Made by a program: the position numbers and the translations under genes
The notes under the pieces: generated by a model
Seen by the model: only the letters and a program-made list of their open reading frames with translations
The model's database searches: none
What the model was told of the DNA's origin: nothing
DNA from: Paenibacillus methanolicus
GTDB lineage: Bacteria; Bacillota; Bacilli; Paenibacillales; Paenibacillaceae
Assembly (NCBI RefSeq): GCF_008124765.1
Contig: NZ_VNHS01000014.1
Span: 131,483 to 195,482 of the forward strand
Length of the DNA stretch: 64,000 nucleotides
Direction of reading: 5' to 3'
Shown here: positions 34,652 through 42,962 of the stretch, one piece after another
Numbering within the stretch: the stretch's first letter is position 1
Layout: each line of letters starts with the position of its first letter

Positions 34652-36217
34652 ATGGGCAAAGAGTGGAAGCAATTCTGGGCACAGCCGCAATATTGGTCGT
34701 TGTTCGCCGTATCGCAGCTCGTCTTTCTAGGGGTTGCGCTGCGTCTGCTGGAAGGCTGGCAAGACATACCGGGCATGATTTTTTTTATGATGGCGTTTCA
34801 CTTTCTATTTTTGCTGTACGGGGCGGAACAAGCCCGGTTGGAGGCGAAACATCATACGGGCGAACTTGTCTCCTCTTTCCCGAACGGCGCTCGTTATTAC
34901 GGGATCAAGCTGGCATATTGGGTTTCGCACGCGGCGTTCTGGTACGGCTTGTTCGTCGTCGTTCTTCTCCTATGCCTGCAGCGGCAGGGGGAAGCGATCA
35001 CCGGCGAGATCGCATGGATTATCGTTCTCTACACGGGCTGCAACTGGTTGGTCCCTTTTTTCGTGTACATGGTTCTCGGTTATGCCTTGTTTTCACTGCT
35101 TCCTTCGTTGACGACTTACGTGGCGCTGGCAGCGGTGTGGATTCTGCTAAGTCCTTATAATCATTTCGTTCAACTGCTTCCATCGCCGCTGCTTCCGTGG
35201 CTGGCTATCAGCGATCTTAATTTTTCGATTACGCAGCACCTCTTTACGACGGAGCATATGATGATCAGCGATGGCGTGCGCTGGCAGCGGCTGCTCGCCG
35301 TGCTTGGCGCCGTTGCGATCTATGCGGCGGCCGTTCCGCTTGTGCGAAGGAAGAAGACGGTCCGGCTGCTGCTGATCCCGCTGCTCGTCGGCCTGATTCT
35401 GATCCCCGCGTTCGCGCCGAATCAGCGGTTAACAGACGTGTACGGCGGGCTGACGCTGGAGCCGAATCCGTTCCGGGCGACGAACGCGTACGCGATGAAT
35501 GCCTATACCATGAACATTCGGCATGCCCGCGACGATCATCGCTTGAGCTACGAGGCCGAGATTTCCATGACGGGGAAAACAGGTCCCATCGCCCTGGCGC
35601 TGTGGGATGCCATACATATCGACGAGTTGAAGCTGGATGGCAAGCCGCTTCCCTACGAACGCGCGGGCAATTGGGTCAAGCTTGTTTTGCCGGACGGCTT
35701 CGATGGGACGGGCGTCCTTCGTTTGGCTGCGAGCACGGACGCTTATCCGGACGTAAATGCGACATCTTTCGAACTGTTATCCACGCTCCCCTGGTATCCG
35801 ATGGAACCGGAGGAAGCCCGCGATCCGATGGGACACGCGAAGAAGGAGCGGTACGATATAACGCTGGAGGGCGTCGATGTCGATCGGCTAGTCACGAATT
35901 TAACCAAGGGTGAAGGAGAAGCGTTAGCCGGGGAGGCATACGGCCCCACCTTGCTGAACGCGCCTTATGCGGTCGCGGGCCAGCACGTTCGACTGATTCA
36001 TTACCCCGAGCGGACCGCGAGACAGAAGCTGGATGCGGTCGCGCAGTTGACGACGGAATGGAATCACAAATTAAACCGGAACGTTCAACTTCCGGAAACG
36101 GTCTACTACGTGTCATCCAGCGCTAATTTGTCGGCCAATCCGGCGGAATTGTTCATCAAGCCGCAGCAAATGTGGCTGGGGGATCTCGTCCGCGAGAAGC
36201 TGTTTCCGCCATCATGA
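34652..36217 (+). CDS. ABC-transporter membrane protein with a large extracytoplasmic domain resembling an M1 peptidase N-terminal domain
   Basis: 521 residues. Residues 1-260 have about eight hydrophobic helices in an ABC-2 permease-like layout. From about 270 to the end lies a beta-rich outer domain (RLSYEAEISMTG, IDELKLDGKPLPYE, LLSTLPWYPMEP). It resembles the non-catalytic N-terminal domain of proteins that fuse an ABC permease to an M1 aminopeptidase. No HExxH zinc motif is present, so peptidase activity is not expected. ATG 34652 follows AAGGAG. It is 27 bp from the ATPase gene. Confidence 0.7.
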   Translation: MGKEWKQFWAQPQYWSLFAVSQLVFLGVALRLLEGWQDIPGMIFFMMAFHFLFLLYGAEQARLEAKHHTGELVSSFPNGARYYGIKLAYWVSHAAFWYGLFVVVLLLCLQRQGEAITGEIAWIIVLYTGCNWLVPFFVYMVLGYALFSLLPSLTTYVALAAVWILLSPYNHFVQLLPSPLLPWLAISDLNFSITQHLFTTEHMMISDGVRWQRLLAVLGAVAIYAAAVPLVRRKKTVRLLLIPLLVGLILIPAFAPNQRLTDVYGGLTLEPNPFRATNAYAMNAYTMNIRHARDDHRLSYEAEISMTGKTGPIALALWDAIHIDELKLDGKPLPYERAGNWVKLVLPDGFDGTGVLRLAASTDAYPDVNATSFELLSTLPWYPMEPEEARDPMGHAKKERYDITLEGVDVDRLVTNLTKGEGEALAGEAYGPTLLNAPYAVAGQHVRLIHYPERTARQKLDAVAQLTTEWNHKLNRNVQLPETVYYVSSSANLSANPAELFIKPQQMWLGDLVREKLFPPS

Positions 36218-36244
36218 GCCAAAGGATAGGAGGAGCAGGAGAAA

Positions 36245-37114
36245 ATGCTTCAATTGGAAGGTGTTACGAAGCGATTCGGTCGGCGCGAGGTGCTGCAGCG
36301 GACGGATTTGTCGCTGGAGAACGGCGTGATCGGTCTGCTGGGGCCTAACGGCGCGGGCAAAACGACGCTGCTGCGGCTGCTCGCCACCGTATATGAACCG
36401 ACCGCCGGATCGATCCGCTTGAACGGCATTTCCTGGTCGGGCCAGACGGAGGAGGCGCGCAAGCGGCTCGGGTATTTGCCTCAGCATGTCGGTCTATTCC
36501 CGGCTTTGTCCGCGCAAGAATATTTGGATTACGTCGCGATCTTAAGGGGGATGGCATCCGGCAAAGAGCGCGGGGAGCGGATAAGGCGCGTCCTGCGAGA
36601 GGTGAACCTGGAGGAGCAGGCGACAACGAAAATCCGCAAGTTTTCGGGAGGCATGAAGCAGCGGCTGGGCATCGCGCAGGCGATTATTCACGATCCCGAG
36701 CTGCTGCTTGTGGACGAGCCGACCGCCGGGTTGGATCCGGAGGAAAGACTTCGTTTCCGCGGATTGGTGCGTCGGCTGGCCGAGCGCCGGATCGTGCTGC
36801 TCTCGACGCACATTATGGAGGACGTCTCGATGACATGCGACAGCGTCTGCATGATGAAGCAGGGCAGGCTGCAATACTTCGGCGCCTTGGAGGAGGTGCT
36901 GAAGCTGGCGGCGGGCAAGGTATGGACGACACGGGTGACGGCGGATGTCTACCGGCAGTTAGAGGGGCGGTCCGACGTTCGGATTATTCAAGCGTCCGAT
37001 GCAGGCGGACTGCAAAGTTTGAGGCTGTTGGCCGAAGAACGGCCCATTCCGGACGCGCAGCCTGCGGAGCCTTCGCTTGAAGAGGGGTATATGAAGTGGC
37101 TAAAGGAACATTGA
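36245..37114 (+). CDS. ABC transporter ATP-binding protein
   Basis: 289 residues. Walker A is GPNGAGKTT (about 36-44), the signature is FSGGMKQRLGIAQ (about 132-144), Walker B is LLLVDEPTAGLD (about 155-166), and the H-loop is STHIMED. A C-terminal regulatory extension of about 80 residues, typical of ABC-2 exporters, follows. ATG 36245 has AGGAGG upstream. It overlaps the next permease gene by 19 bp. Confidence 0.95.
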   Translation: MLQLEGVTKRFGRREVLQRTDLSLENGVIGLLGPNGAGKTTLLRLLATVYEPTAGSIRLNGISWSGQTEEARKRLGYLPQHVGLFPALSAQEYLDYVAILRGMASGKERGERIRRVLREVNLEEQATTKIRKFSGGMKQRLGIAQAIIHDPELLLVDEPTAGLDPEERLRFRGLVRRLAERRIVLLSTHIMEDVSMTCDSVCMMKQGRLQYFGALEEVLKLAAGKVWTTRVTADVYRQLEGRSDVRIIQASDAGGLQSLRLLAEERPIPDAQPAEPSLEEGYMKWLKEH

Positions 37115-37746
37115 GCTTGTGGGGATACCTGGCGAAGACCCAGACCTTGTTCTTGTCGCTGCCCGTCGTCGTTTGTTTCATCAGCTTCGCGCTTCGCGGA
37201 GGCACGGCATTTTCGGCGGTCGATTTTCTGGCCATGATTGGTTTCTGGACGCTCGTATTCCCGGCAGCCGCGGTGAACGCCCCCCTGGGCGCGCTGCATC
37301 AAAAGGAACTATTCGTGTCAATGCCTATCTCGCCGGTCTCGTTCGGCATGGCGCAGCCCGTCGTCCTGATTCTGCTCTACGGCGGTCTTCTCTCCGGCGC
37401 CTATATCGCCAGCTCTCCAGGTCCTGCCGCTAGCGGGGGGGCCGGCCCGGTTGTCCTTGCATTATTCGCCGCCGCCGCGGTCATGTTCGCGCTGACCTGC
37501 CTGCTGATCAACTTGTTCAAGAACGCCGCGATCGGCCTCGTGCTGTCCATTGCCTATTTATTCTACGGCATGTTTACGACCGGTGCCGGTCAAGGGACCC
37601 TTTATCTGTTTCAATGGTTCCGGCCTCGGCCGCATACGCATCCGGACGAATACGCAATCATCCAAATGATGGGGGCGGTCGTTTTTCTCTTGTTAAACTA
37701 CGTCGTCATTAAATATCGGAGCAAGCTGCAGTTGACGCCTTACTAG
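37096..37746 (+). CDS. ABC-type membrane permease
   Basis: 216 residues with about six hydrophobic helices and few charged residues. GTG 37096 is preceded by GAAGAGGGG at a suitable distance inside the ATPase gene. It is the last gene of the three-gene transporter and is followed by a terminator. It is too diverged to assign a substrate. Confidence 0.85.
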   Translation: MAKGTLSLWGYLAKTQTLFLSLPVVVCFISFALRGGTAFSAVDFLAMIGFWTLVFPAAAVNAPLGALHQKELFVSMPISPVSFGMAQPVVLILLYGGLLSGAYIASSPGPAASGGAGPVVLALFAAAAVMFALTCLLINLFKNAAIGLVLSIAYLFYGMFTTGAGQGTLYLFQWFRPRPHTHPDEYAIIQMMGAVVFLLLNYVVIKYRSKLQLTPY

Positions 37747-37758
37747 ACGCCATGCGGG

Positions 37759-37791
37759 AAGCCTTCGCCGATTGAGCGGAGGCTTTTCTTT
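37759..37791 (+). terminator. Rho-independent terminator after the ABC operon
   Basis: AAGCCTTCGC pairs with GCGGAGGCTT around a short loop, followed by TTCTTTT. Confidence 0.85.
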
Positions 37792-37994
37792 TGGCGGCAG
37801 CGTGGGTGGTTCGTTCCTGTTCCCTGCCGCTCCGCGCGCCTATTCGCATCCGCAAAGGTATACCTGCGTTAAAATCCCGCTCGACGTGTTATAATGGACA
37901 ATAAAGCGATCGATCGGGCTTGCGAGAGCGGATTCCTGTGGTAAAGTAAGGAATGGCCCAAGCGGCGCGCAATAAGGAAAGACGGAGTGATGAG

Positions 37995-38351
37995 TTGAGT
38001 AAAGCAAAAGGCGGCACGGGAAGAGGGACCGGCAAGAAAGGCTGGAACCGCTGGCAGAAGAGCGCGAACAAGGCGGCGAATGCGCCCAAGCCCTATAAGA
38101 GCAAAGGCACGAAGGAAGGAAGCGCCGAATCGACCGGTGCTGCGGCGGGTGCCGGCAGCGCGAGGAAGACAGCGCCGGGCGTCGGCGTGAAGCGAGCGGT
38201 CGGAGCGGCGAAGAAGGCAGTCGTGAAGCGAGAGAAGCCGACGACGGAAGCATCGCAGCCTGCGCATGGCAGCACGCGCAGATCGCTTGAAGCGCGTGGC
38301 GCGACAGGTAGCATGATGCCATTCATGCGCGATCGTAACGACGACAGATAA
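37995..38351 (+). CDS. Small lysine-rich basic protein of unknown function
   Basis: 118 residues from TTG 37995 (MSKAKGGTGRGTGKKGW), with GGAG 7 bases upstream; the in-frame ATG at 37953 has no usable site. Rich in Lys, Ala and Gly, with no hydrophobic core, so it is likely disordered and nucleic-acid binding. I do not recognise a family. It ends 36 bp before the HEAT-like gene. Confidence 0.55.
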   Translation: MSKAKGGTGRGTGKKGWNRWQKSANKAANAPKPYKSKGTKEGSAESTGAAAGAGSARKTAPGVGVKRAVGAAKKAVVKREKPTTEASQPAHGSTRRSLEARGATGSMMPFMRDRNDDR

Positions 38352-38387
38352 CCCAATATTTTAATCGATAGATAGGATGGGAATACA

Positions 38388-38831
38388 ATGAGCCAAGTCG
38401 AAATTACAATCGGGCTGCCGGAGAACTACGAGCAGCTGAAGACGTCCTCGAACCGTTCGTCCAACTGGCGCGAGCGCCTGTCGGCGGTGGAAGAGCTGGG
38501 CAAGTGGGAACACGCGAAGATCATGGATATTTTGAACCACCGCATGACCAACGATCTCGTCTACGCGGTACAGGAGGCGGCCTACCGCCAGCTGCAGCTG
38601 CTCGGCGAGTCGCCGCAGAAGCCGGCGCGCCACAAGGGCGAGCTGTTTAAGGGCGTGAACAAAGTGCTGCTTCGCGTCAAGAAGAGCCTTCCGGCAGGTC
38701 ATTCCTATGAGGAATTCAAGGACAAGCTGAAGCGGATGCGCGAGGACATCTACGATACGTACGAAGGCGACAAGGGCGACGAGTTCGACGCGTGGCTGCA
38801 GGGCGTATGGAGCACGCTCGGCGGACGGTAA
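38388..38831 (+). CDS. HEAT-like small conserved protein
   Basis: 147 residues, all helical. The central part (about 28-70) reads as HEAT-repeat helices: WRERLSAVEELGKWEHAKIMDIL followed by AVQEAAYRQLQLLG. The C-terminal half has basic and acidic amphipathic helices (EEFKDKLKRMREDIYDTY). No catalytic residues are evident. ATG 38388 follows a GATGGG site. A perfect terminator follows. Confidence 0.75.
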   Translation: MSQVEITIGLPENYEQLKTSSNRSSNWRERLSAVEELGKWEHAKIMDILNHRMTNDLVYAVQEAAYRQLQLLGESPQKPARHKGELFKGVNKVLLRVKKSLPAGHSYEEFKDKLKRMREDIYDTYEGDKGDEFDAWLQGVWSTLGGR

Positions 38832-38851
38832 GCGACATATGGCATAAGAAG

Positions 38852-38880
38852 AAGCACCTGCCGCGGGCAGGTGCTTTTTG
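38852..38880 (+). terminator. Rho-independent terminator
   Basis: AAGCACCTGCC and GGCAGGTGCTT form a perfect 11-bp stem with a GCG loop and a T run. Confidence 0.95.
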
Positions 38881-39064
38881 CGTTGTGCGATAAGATGGCA
38901 GCGCTGCGACTACCATTGGATGCGTAGGCCGCTGCAAGGGTGGCTCATGTATCTTGACCTTGAACGACAGGATGGTAGTGTGACGCCGATCCTCTCCAAC
39001 ATGAAACGCGTTTCGTCCCTCATTACGCAAGGCGAATTCGGCTTCACTTGGTTTATGTGATGAA

Positions 39065-39625
39065 CTACGAGCAATTCCCCAGCGTCTCCCGGTAAATCTG
39101 CTCGTTCTCCGCGTCGTAACAGACGAATATAATCCGCTTCGGCGCGGGCGCGTCGTCCGCCAGCTCGCACAGATATTCCGCGACCGCATCCAAGGCGATC
39201 TCGGCTGCGAGCAATTTCGGGAAGCTGTAGATGCCCGTGCTAATGTTCGGGAACGCGATGGTGGCTGCGCCGTGCTCGATGGCTAGCGTGAGCGAGCTGC
39301 GGTAGCAGTCGCGGAGCTTCTCCGCCTCGTCGTCATCCCCGCCGTTCCAGACCGGACCGACCGTATGCACGACGTACTTAGCAGGCAGCAATCCCGCCGT
39401 CGTAATGACCGCTTCGCCGACCGGGCAGCCGCCTTGTTTGGCGCGTATGCGCCTGCAGGCGTCGAGAATCTCCGGCCCGCCGGCTCGATGAATGGCGCCG
39501 TCCACGCCGCCGCCCCCGAGCAAGCTCGTATTGGCCGCGTTGACGATGACGTCCGCGGGGATCCTCGTAATATCTCCCCGGACCACGGTGAGGACCGTGC
39601 GATTGATCGTGATGCTGGTCTCCAT
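39065..39625 (-). CDS. Macrodomain protein, YmdB-like O-acetyl-ADP-ribose deacetylase
   Basis: 186 residues on the minus strand. The macrodomain signatures are all present: GDITRIPADVIVNAANTSLLGGGGVDGAIHRAGG (read as GDIT, NAAN and GGGVDGAIH, the last with the key Asp) and FPNISTGIYSFP in the phosphate loop. It hydrolyses O-acetyl-ADP-ribose and possibly ADP-ribosyl groups. ATG 39625 has GGGGAGG upstream on its strand. It stands alone between plus-strand genes. Confidence 0.94.
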   Translation of the reverse strand: METSITINRTVLTVVRGDITRIPADVIVNAANTSLLGGGGVDGAIHRAGGPEILDACRRIRAKQGGCPVGEAVITTAGLLPAKYVVHTVGPVWNGGDDDEAEKLRDCYRSSLTLAIEHGAATIAFPNISTGIYSFPKLLAAEIALDAVAEYLCELADDAPAPKRIIFVCYDAENEQIYRETLGNCS

Positions 39626-39847
39626 AGGATTCGCCTCCCCGCCATAAGGAACCGCTTACGTTAGAATATGTCGTTCCTTGCTACTTCTAGTATACCCCCG
39701 GCACGGCGTTGGTGAAAATCGGCGAACGTTGCCAGCTTCGTAATACTTTTGCCATGTTCGGCCGCCGCCGGATCGGCGATGATAGAGGCACAAGAGAACG
39801 GTCAACCTGGATGACCGAAGGGTACAAGAGAGAACAGGTGATGAGGA

Positions 39848-41467
39848 ATGGTACTATTTTTCGATCCGGCGCGCCGTTCGCCGTGGGCGGGACGAACGTC
39901 CATCTACGCGCATATTCAGCGCCAAATTGCGGAGCAGGGGACGCCAATCGACGGTGCGCTGCCGGATGACGAACAATTCTGGGGCGAGGGTCAGCTTCGG
40001 TGGGTAGCCGGAGGCTTGGATGGCGCGATGGGGCATCATGCGGCGCCGGGCGTACTGACGGACGAGATGCGCGATCTGGTAGGACTGCTCGCCAAGCAGA
40101 CCCGTCGGCCGACGACGTCCGCGCGCAAGGCAACCTATCGGAAGCTGCTCGAGACGGACCTCGGCGGCGCCATGGACGACGTGCTGGAGGAGGTACTGAA
40201 GCATCCCGGCATGCTCGCGGGACCGCTGTTCGAGGAAGCGCAATGGTTCGCGGAGCACGCGGCAGACCGGAATGTCGTGAAGTTCGGCATCGCGCTGCTC
40301 GGCCTGTACCGGAACGAGAAGGTGCGCGACCTGCTGCTGGCGCTGGGCAGCCATGACGAGTTCACCCTGTATGCGGCCGTTGCGCTCCAGAACGGGTCGG
40401 ATGACGGCAACGACGCGCTATTTCAGCTAGCCCAGCGCGTGAACGGCTGGGGCAAAATCCACCTCGTCGAGCGGCTCGAGCCGACCACGCCGCACATCCG
40501 GGACTGGCTGCTGCGCGAAGGGTGCGCGAACAGCATCATGAACGAATACCTGGCGCATGTATGCGCCGTGAAAGGCGAGCTGCATGCGGCGCTGGCGGCG
40601 GAGAAGGTGGACGGCGAACTTTTCGAGGGCGCGAGCGTGATCGTGCAGGCGCTCCTCAGCGGCGGTCCAGCCGAGGATATAGACGACTACGACCATGCGC
40701 CGCAGGTGATTGCCGACTATGTACGGCATGCGGGCACGATGTGCGCGTCGGCGATGCAGCTGTCCGTCGTGCTGGACATTCGGGCGTTTCTCGATCGGGC
40801 GGATGAGAAGTGGGAAGCGCGTTTCGCGAATGGGTGGACGGAAGCGGGGAGAGCGGCGTGTATGCAGGCGTGCGAAGCACTGCTTGCCGAGCCGCGGTGG
40901 ACGCGCGTCGTGCTAGAGGCGGTGAGTCCGCCGGGATTAGGTTCTGGTGACCAATCGGAGTCCCGTAAAGGAAGAGCACGAGTCGAGCATTTCTACGGCG
41001 TCGCTTGCGCGCGCAAGCTGGGACTGGATGTGTGGGAGCAGCTTTTTGGTCAACTGGCGGTTGAGCCGTTGGACTCGTCGCTCTACTACGATTTGATGCG
41101 CACGGAGGATGCCGGTCGGGTACGGCGCGTCGTGGAATTTGCCGAGGCGCAGCTGCCGCTGAGGGAGATTGCGACGGGGCCGGCCGACGAGCGTGGACTT
41201 GGTCCGGGCTTCAAGCCGCATATGTGCTTGGATATGATCGTGCAGAGCTTGGATGCGCATGAAGGCGTGGGCCGCCGCTTGATCGCCGCCGCGCTGATGA
41301 GCCCGGTCGTACGGAACCGGAACCTGGCGCTCGGCGTGCTGGAAGCGTGGCCGGTCGAAGCATGGGGCGCAGAGGTAAGCGAGACGCTGGCGCGGCTGGC
41401 CCAGCTCGAACCGGAGGCCGCTGTTCAGGAACGCGTGCGCAAGCTGATGGATCACGTCGTTGGGTAA
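39848..41467 (+). CDS. 539-residue protein of unknown function, helical-repeat type
   Basis: Largely alpha-helical, with repeated paired helices (EEVLKHPGMLAGPLFEEAQWFAEH, VVKFGIALLGLY, FTLYAAVALQNG), like HEAT/Armadillo proteins. No catalytic motif, signal peptide or membrane helix is visible. Homologous proteins in Bacillales are annotated limonene hydroxylase, a name I see no support for here. ATG 39848 follows AGGTGATGAGG. The rtcB gene begins 40 bp downstream, so the two are probably cotranscribed; a joint role in RNA repair is only a guess. Confidence 0.7.
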   Translation: MVLFFDPARRSPWAGRTSIYAHIQRQIAEQGTPIDGALPDDEQFWGEGQLRWVAGGLDGAMGHHAAPGVLTDEMRDLVGLLAKQTRRPTTSARKATYRKLLETDLGGAMDDVLEEVLKHPGMLAGPLFEEAQWFAEHAADRNVVKFGIALLGLYRNEKVRDLLLALGSHDEFTLYAAVALQNGSDDGNDALFQLAQRVNGWGKIHLVERLEPTTPHIRDWLLREGCANSIMNEYLAHVCAVKGELHAALAAEKVDGELFEGASVIVQALLSGGPAEDIDDYDHAPQVIADYVRHAGTMCASAMQLSVVLDIRAFLDRADEKWEARFANGWTEAGRAACMQACEALLAEPRWTRVVLEAVSPPGLGSGDQSESRKGRARVEHFYGVACARKLGLDVWEQLFGQLAVEPLDSSLYYDLMRTEDAGRVRRVVEFAEAQLPLREIATGPADERGLGPGFKPHMCLDMIVQSLDAHEGVGRRLIAAALMSPVVRNRNLALGVLEAWPVEAWGAEVSETLARLAQLEPEAAVQERVRKLMDHVVG

Positions 41468-41507
41468 TACTAGCAGGAGAGACAATACGGGAACGGAGAG
41501 GATTTAG

Positions 41508-42734
41508 ATGGCTTATCAAAATATCGACGGCGTCCTCGTCTGGGGCCAACCCGACGAGAGCGCCGTCTCGCAAGCGAAGACGTGCGCCGCGACCGGCAGC
41601 GTCGTGCGCACGCTGCTCATGGCAGATCATCACAAAGGCTACAGCCAGCCGATCGGCGGCGTCGTCGTATACGACAGACAGATCTCGCCTTCCGGCGTCG
41701 GCTACGACATCGGCTGCGGGAACAAGGCGGTACGGACGCTGCTGCATGCGGATGACGTGAAGCCGCGGATCGGGCGAATCATGGACGAGATCGCGCGCCG
41801 CATCTCCTTCGGTGTCGGGCGGGTTAACGATGAGCGGGTCGACCACGATCTGTTCGACGATCCGGACTGGGACGTGTACAAGGCGCTCGGCAAGCAGGAG
41901 CACGACAAGCTGAAGGCGCTCGCCCGCGAGCAGCTCGGCACCGTCGGCAGCGGCAACCATTTCGTCGACATCTTCGTCGAGCAAGAGACGGGGCGGGTGT
42001 GGATCGGGAACCATTTCGGCAGCCGGGGATTCGGGCATAAGACGGCGAGCGGCTTCCTGAACCTTGCGGAGGGACGCGAGTTCCTCGGCAAGGCGCCGGG
42101 CGAGTCCATGGACCAAGCGCCCGTGCTGTTCGACCTGTCGAGCGAGCTGGGCGATATGTATTACCGCGCCATGAAGCTGGCCGGCCGCTACGCGTACGCG
42201 GGCCGCGACTACGTCATGGACCAGGTGCTCGCGATCCTCGGCACCGAAGCGGACTTCGAGGTGCATAACCACCACAACTACGCGTGGAAGGAGACCCACG
42301 ACGGCAAGGAGGCGATCGTCGTCCGCAAGGGCGCCACGCCGTCCGCGCCGGGCCAGATCGGCTTCATCGGCGGCAGCATGGGAGATATCTCCGTCATCGT
42401 CCGCGGCAAGGACACCGCCGAGAACCGCGACGCCTGCTACAGCACCGTCCACGGCGCCGGCCGTATCATGAGCCGCACCCAGGCTGCGGGCAAGATGAAC
42501 TGGAAGACGCGCACGCGCAGCGGCGGTCAGATCAGTTTGCGGCAGATGCAGGATGCGGTTCAGGCGTTCGGCGTGGAGCTGAGAGGCGCGGGGACGGATG
42601 AGAGTCCGTTCGTGTATCGCCGCTTGCAGGAGGTGCTCGACGCGCATGCGGAGACGATCGAGGTAATGCATGTGCTGAAGCCGATCGGGGTGTGCATGGC
42701 GGGGGCGGATGAGTTTGATCCTTATAAGGATTGA
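41508..42734 (+). CDS. rtcB: RNA-splicing ligase RtcB
   Basis: 408 residues. Seals RNA 2',3'-cyclic phosphate or 3'-phosphate ends to 5'-OH ends using GTP and Mn2+. Metal and active-site motifs are seen: GVGYDIGCGN (Asp and Cys ligands, about 64-73), GSGNHFVDIF, GNHFGSRGFGH, and the guanylylated His in STVHGAGRIMSR. ATG 41508 follows GAGAGGA. No archease or RtcR-type regulator lies next to it. Confidence 0.95.
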   Translation: MAYQNIDGVLVWGQPDESAVSQAKTCAATGSVVRTLLMADHHKGYSQPIGGVVVYDRQISPSGVGYDIGCGNKAVRTLLHADDVKPRIGRIMDEIARRISFGVGRVNDERVDHDLFDDPDWDVYKALGKQEHDKLKALAREQLGTVGSGNHFVDIFVEQETGRVWIGNHFGSRGFGHKTASGFLNLAEGREFLGKAPGESMDQAPVLFDLSSELGDMYYRAMKLAGRYAYAGRDYVMDQVLAILGTEADFEVHNHHNYAWKETHDGKEAIVVRKGATPSAPGQIGFIGGSMGDISVIVRGKDTAENRDACYSTVHGAGRIMSRTQAAGKMNWKTRTRSGGQISLRQMQDAVQAFGVELRGAGTDESPFVYRRLQEVLDAHAETIEVMHVLKPIGVCMAGADEFDPYKD

Positions 42735-42962
42735 GGGTTTGTCCGGAAAGAATGAAACTTATAACCAAGTCTAAATTGAGCCGGAAATCTTGTGTTTTGT
42801 AACGAGATTTTTGGCTTTTTTTCTAATCCTTTAATCCCATAAATTATTATTAAAGTCCTATCTCCAGCCACACTTGAGCTCCTAAATATTTGATATAATT
42901 AGCTAAAATTCACTTTATTATAGCCCTTCTGTTTTAATTACTTTAGGTAGCAGGTGACAGTT

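Noticed and set aside
38878..39060. 60-residue ORF after the HEAT-like gene
   Set aside because: Begins inside the terminator tail, has no ribosome-binding site and no recognisable sequence.
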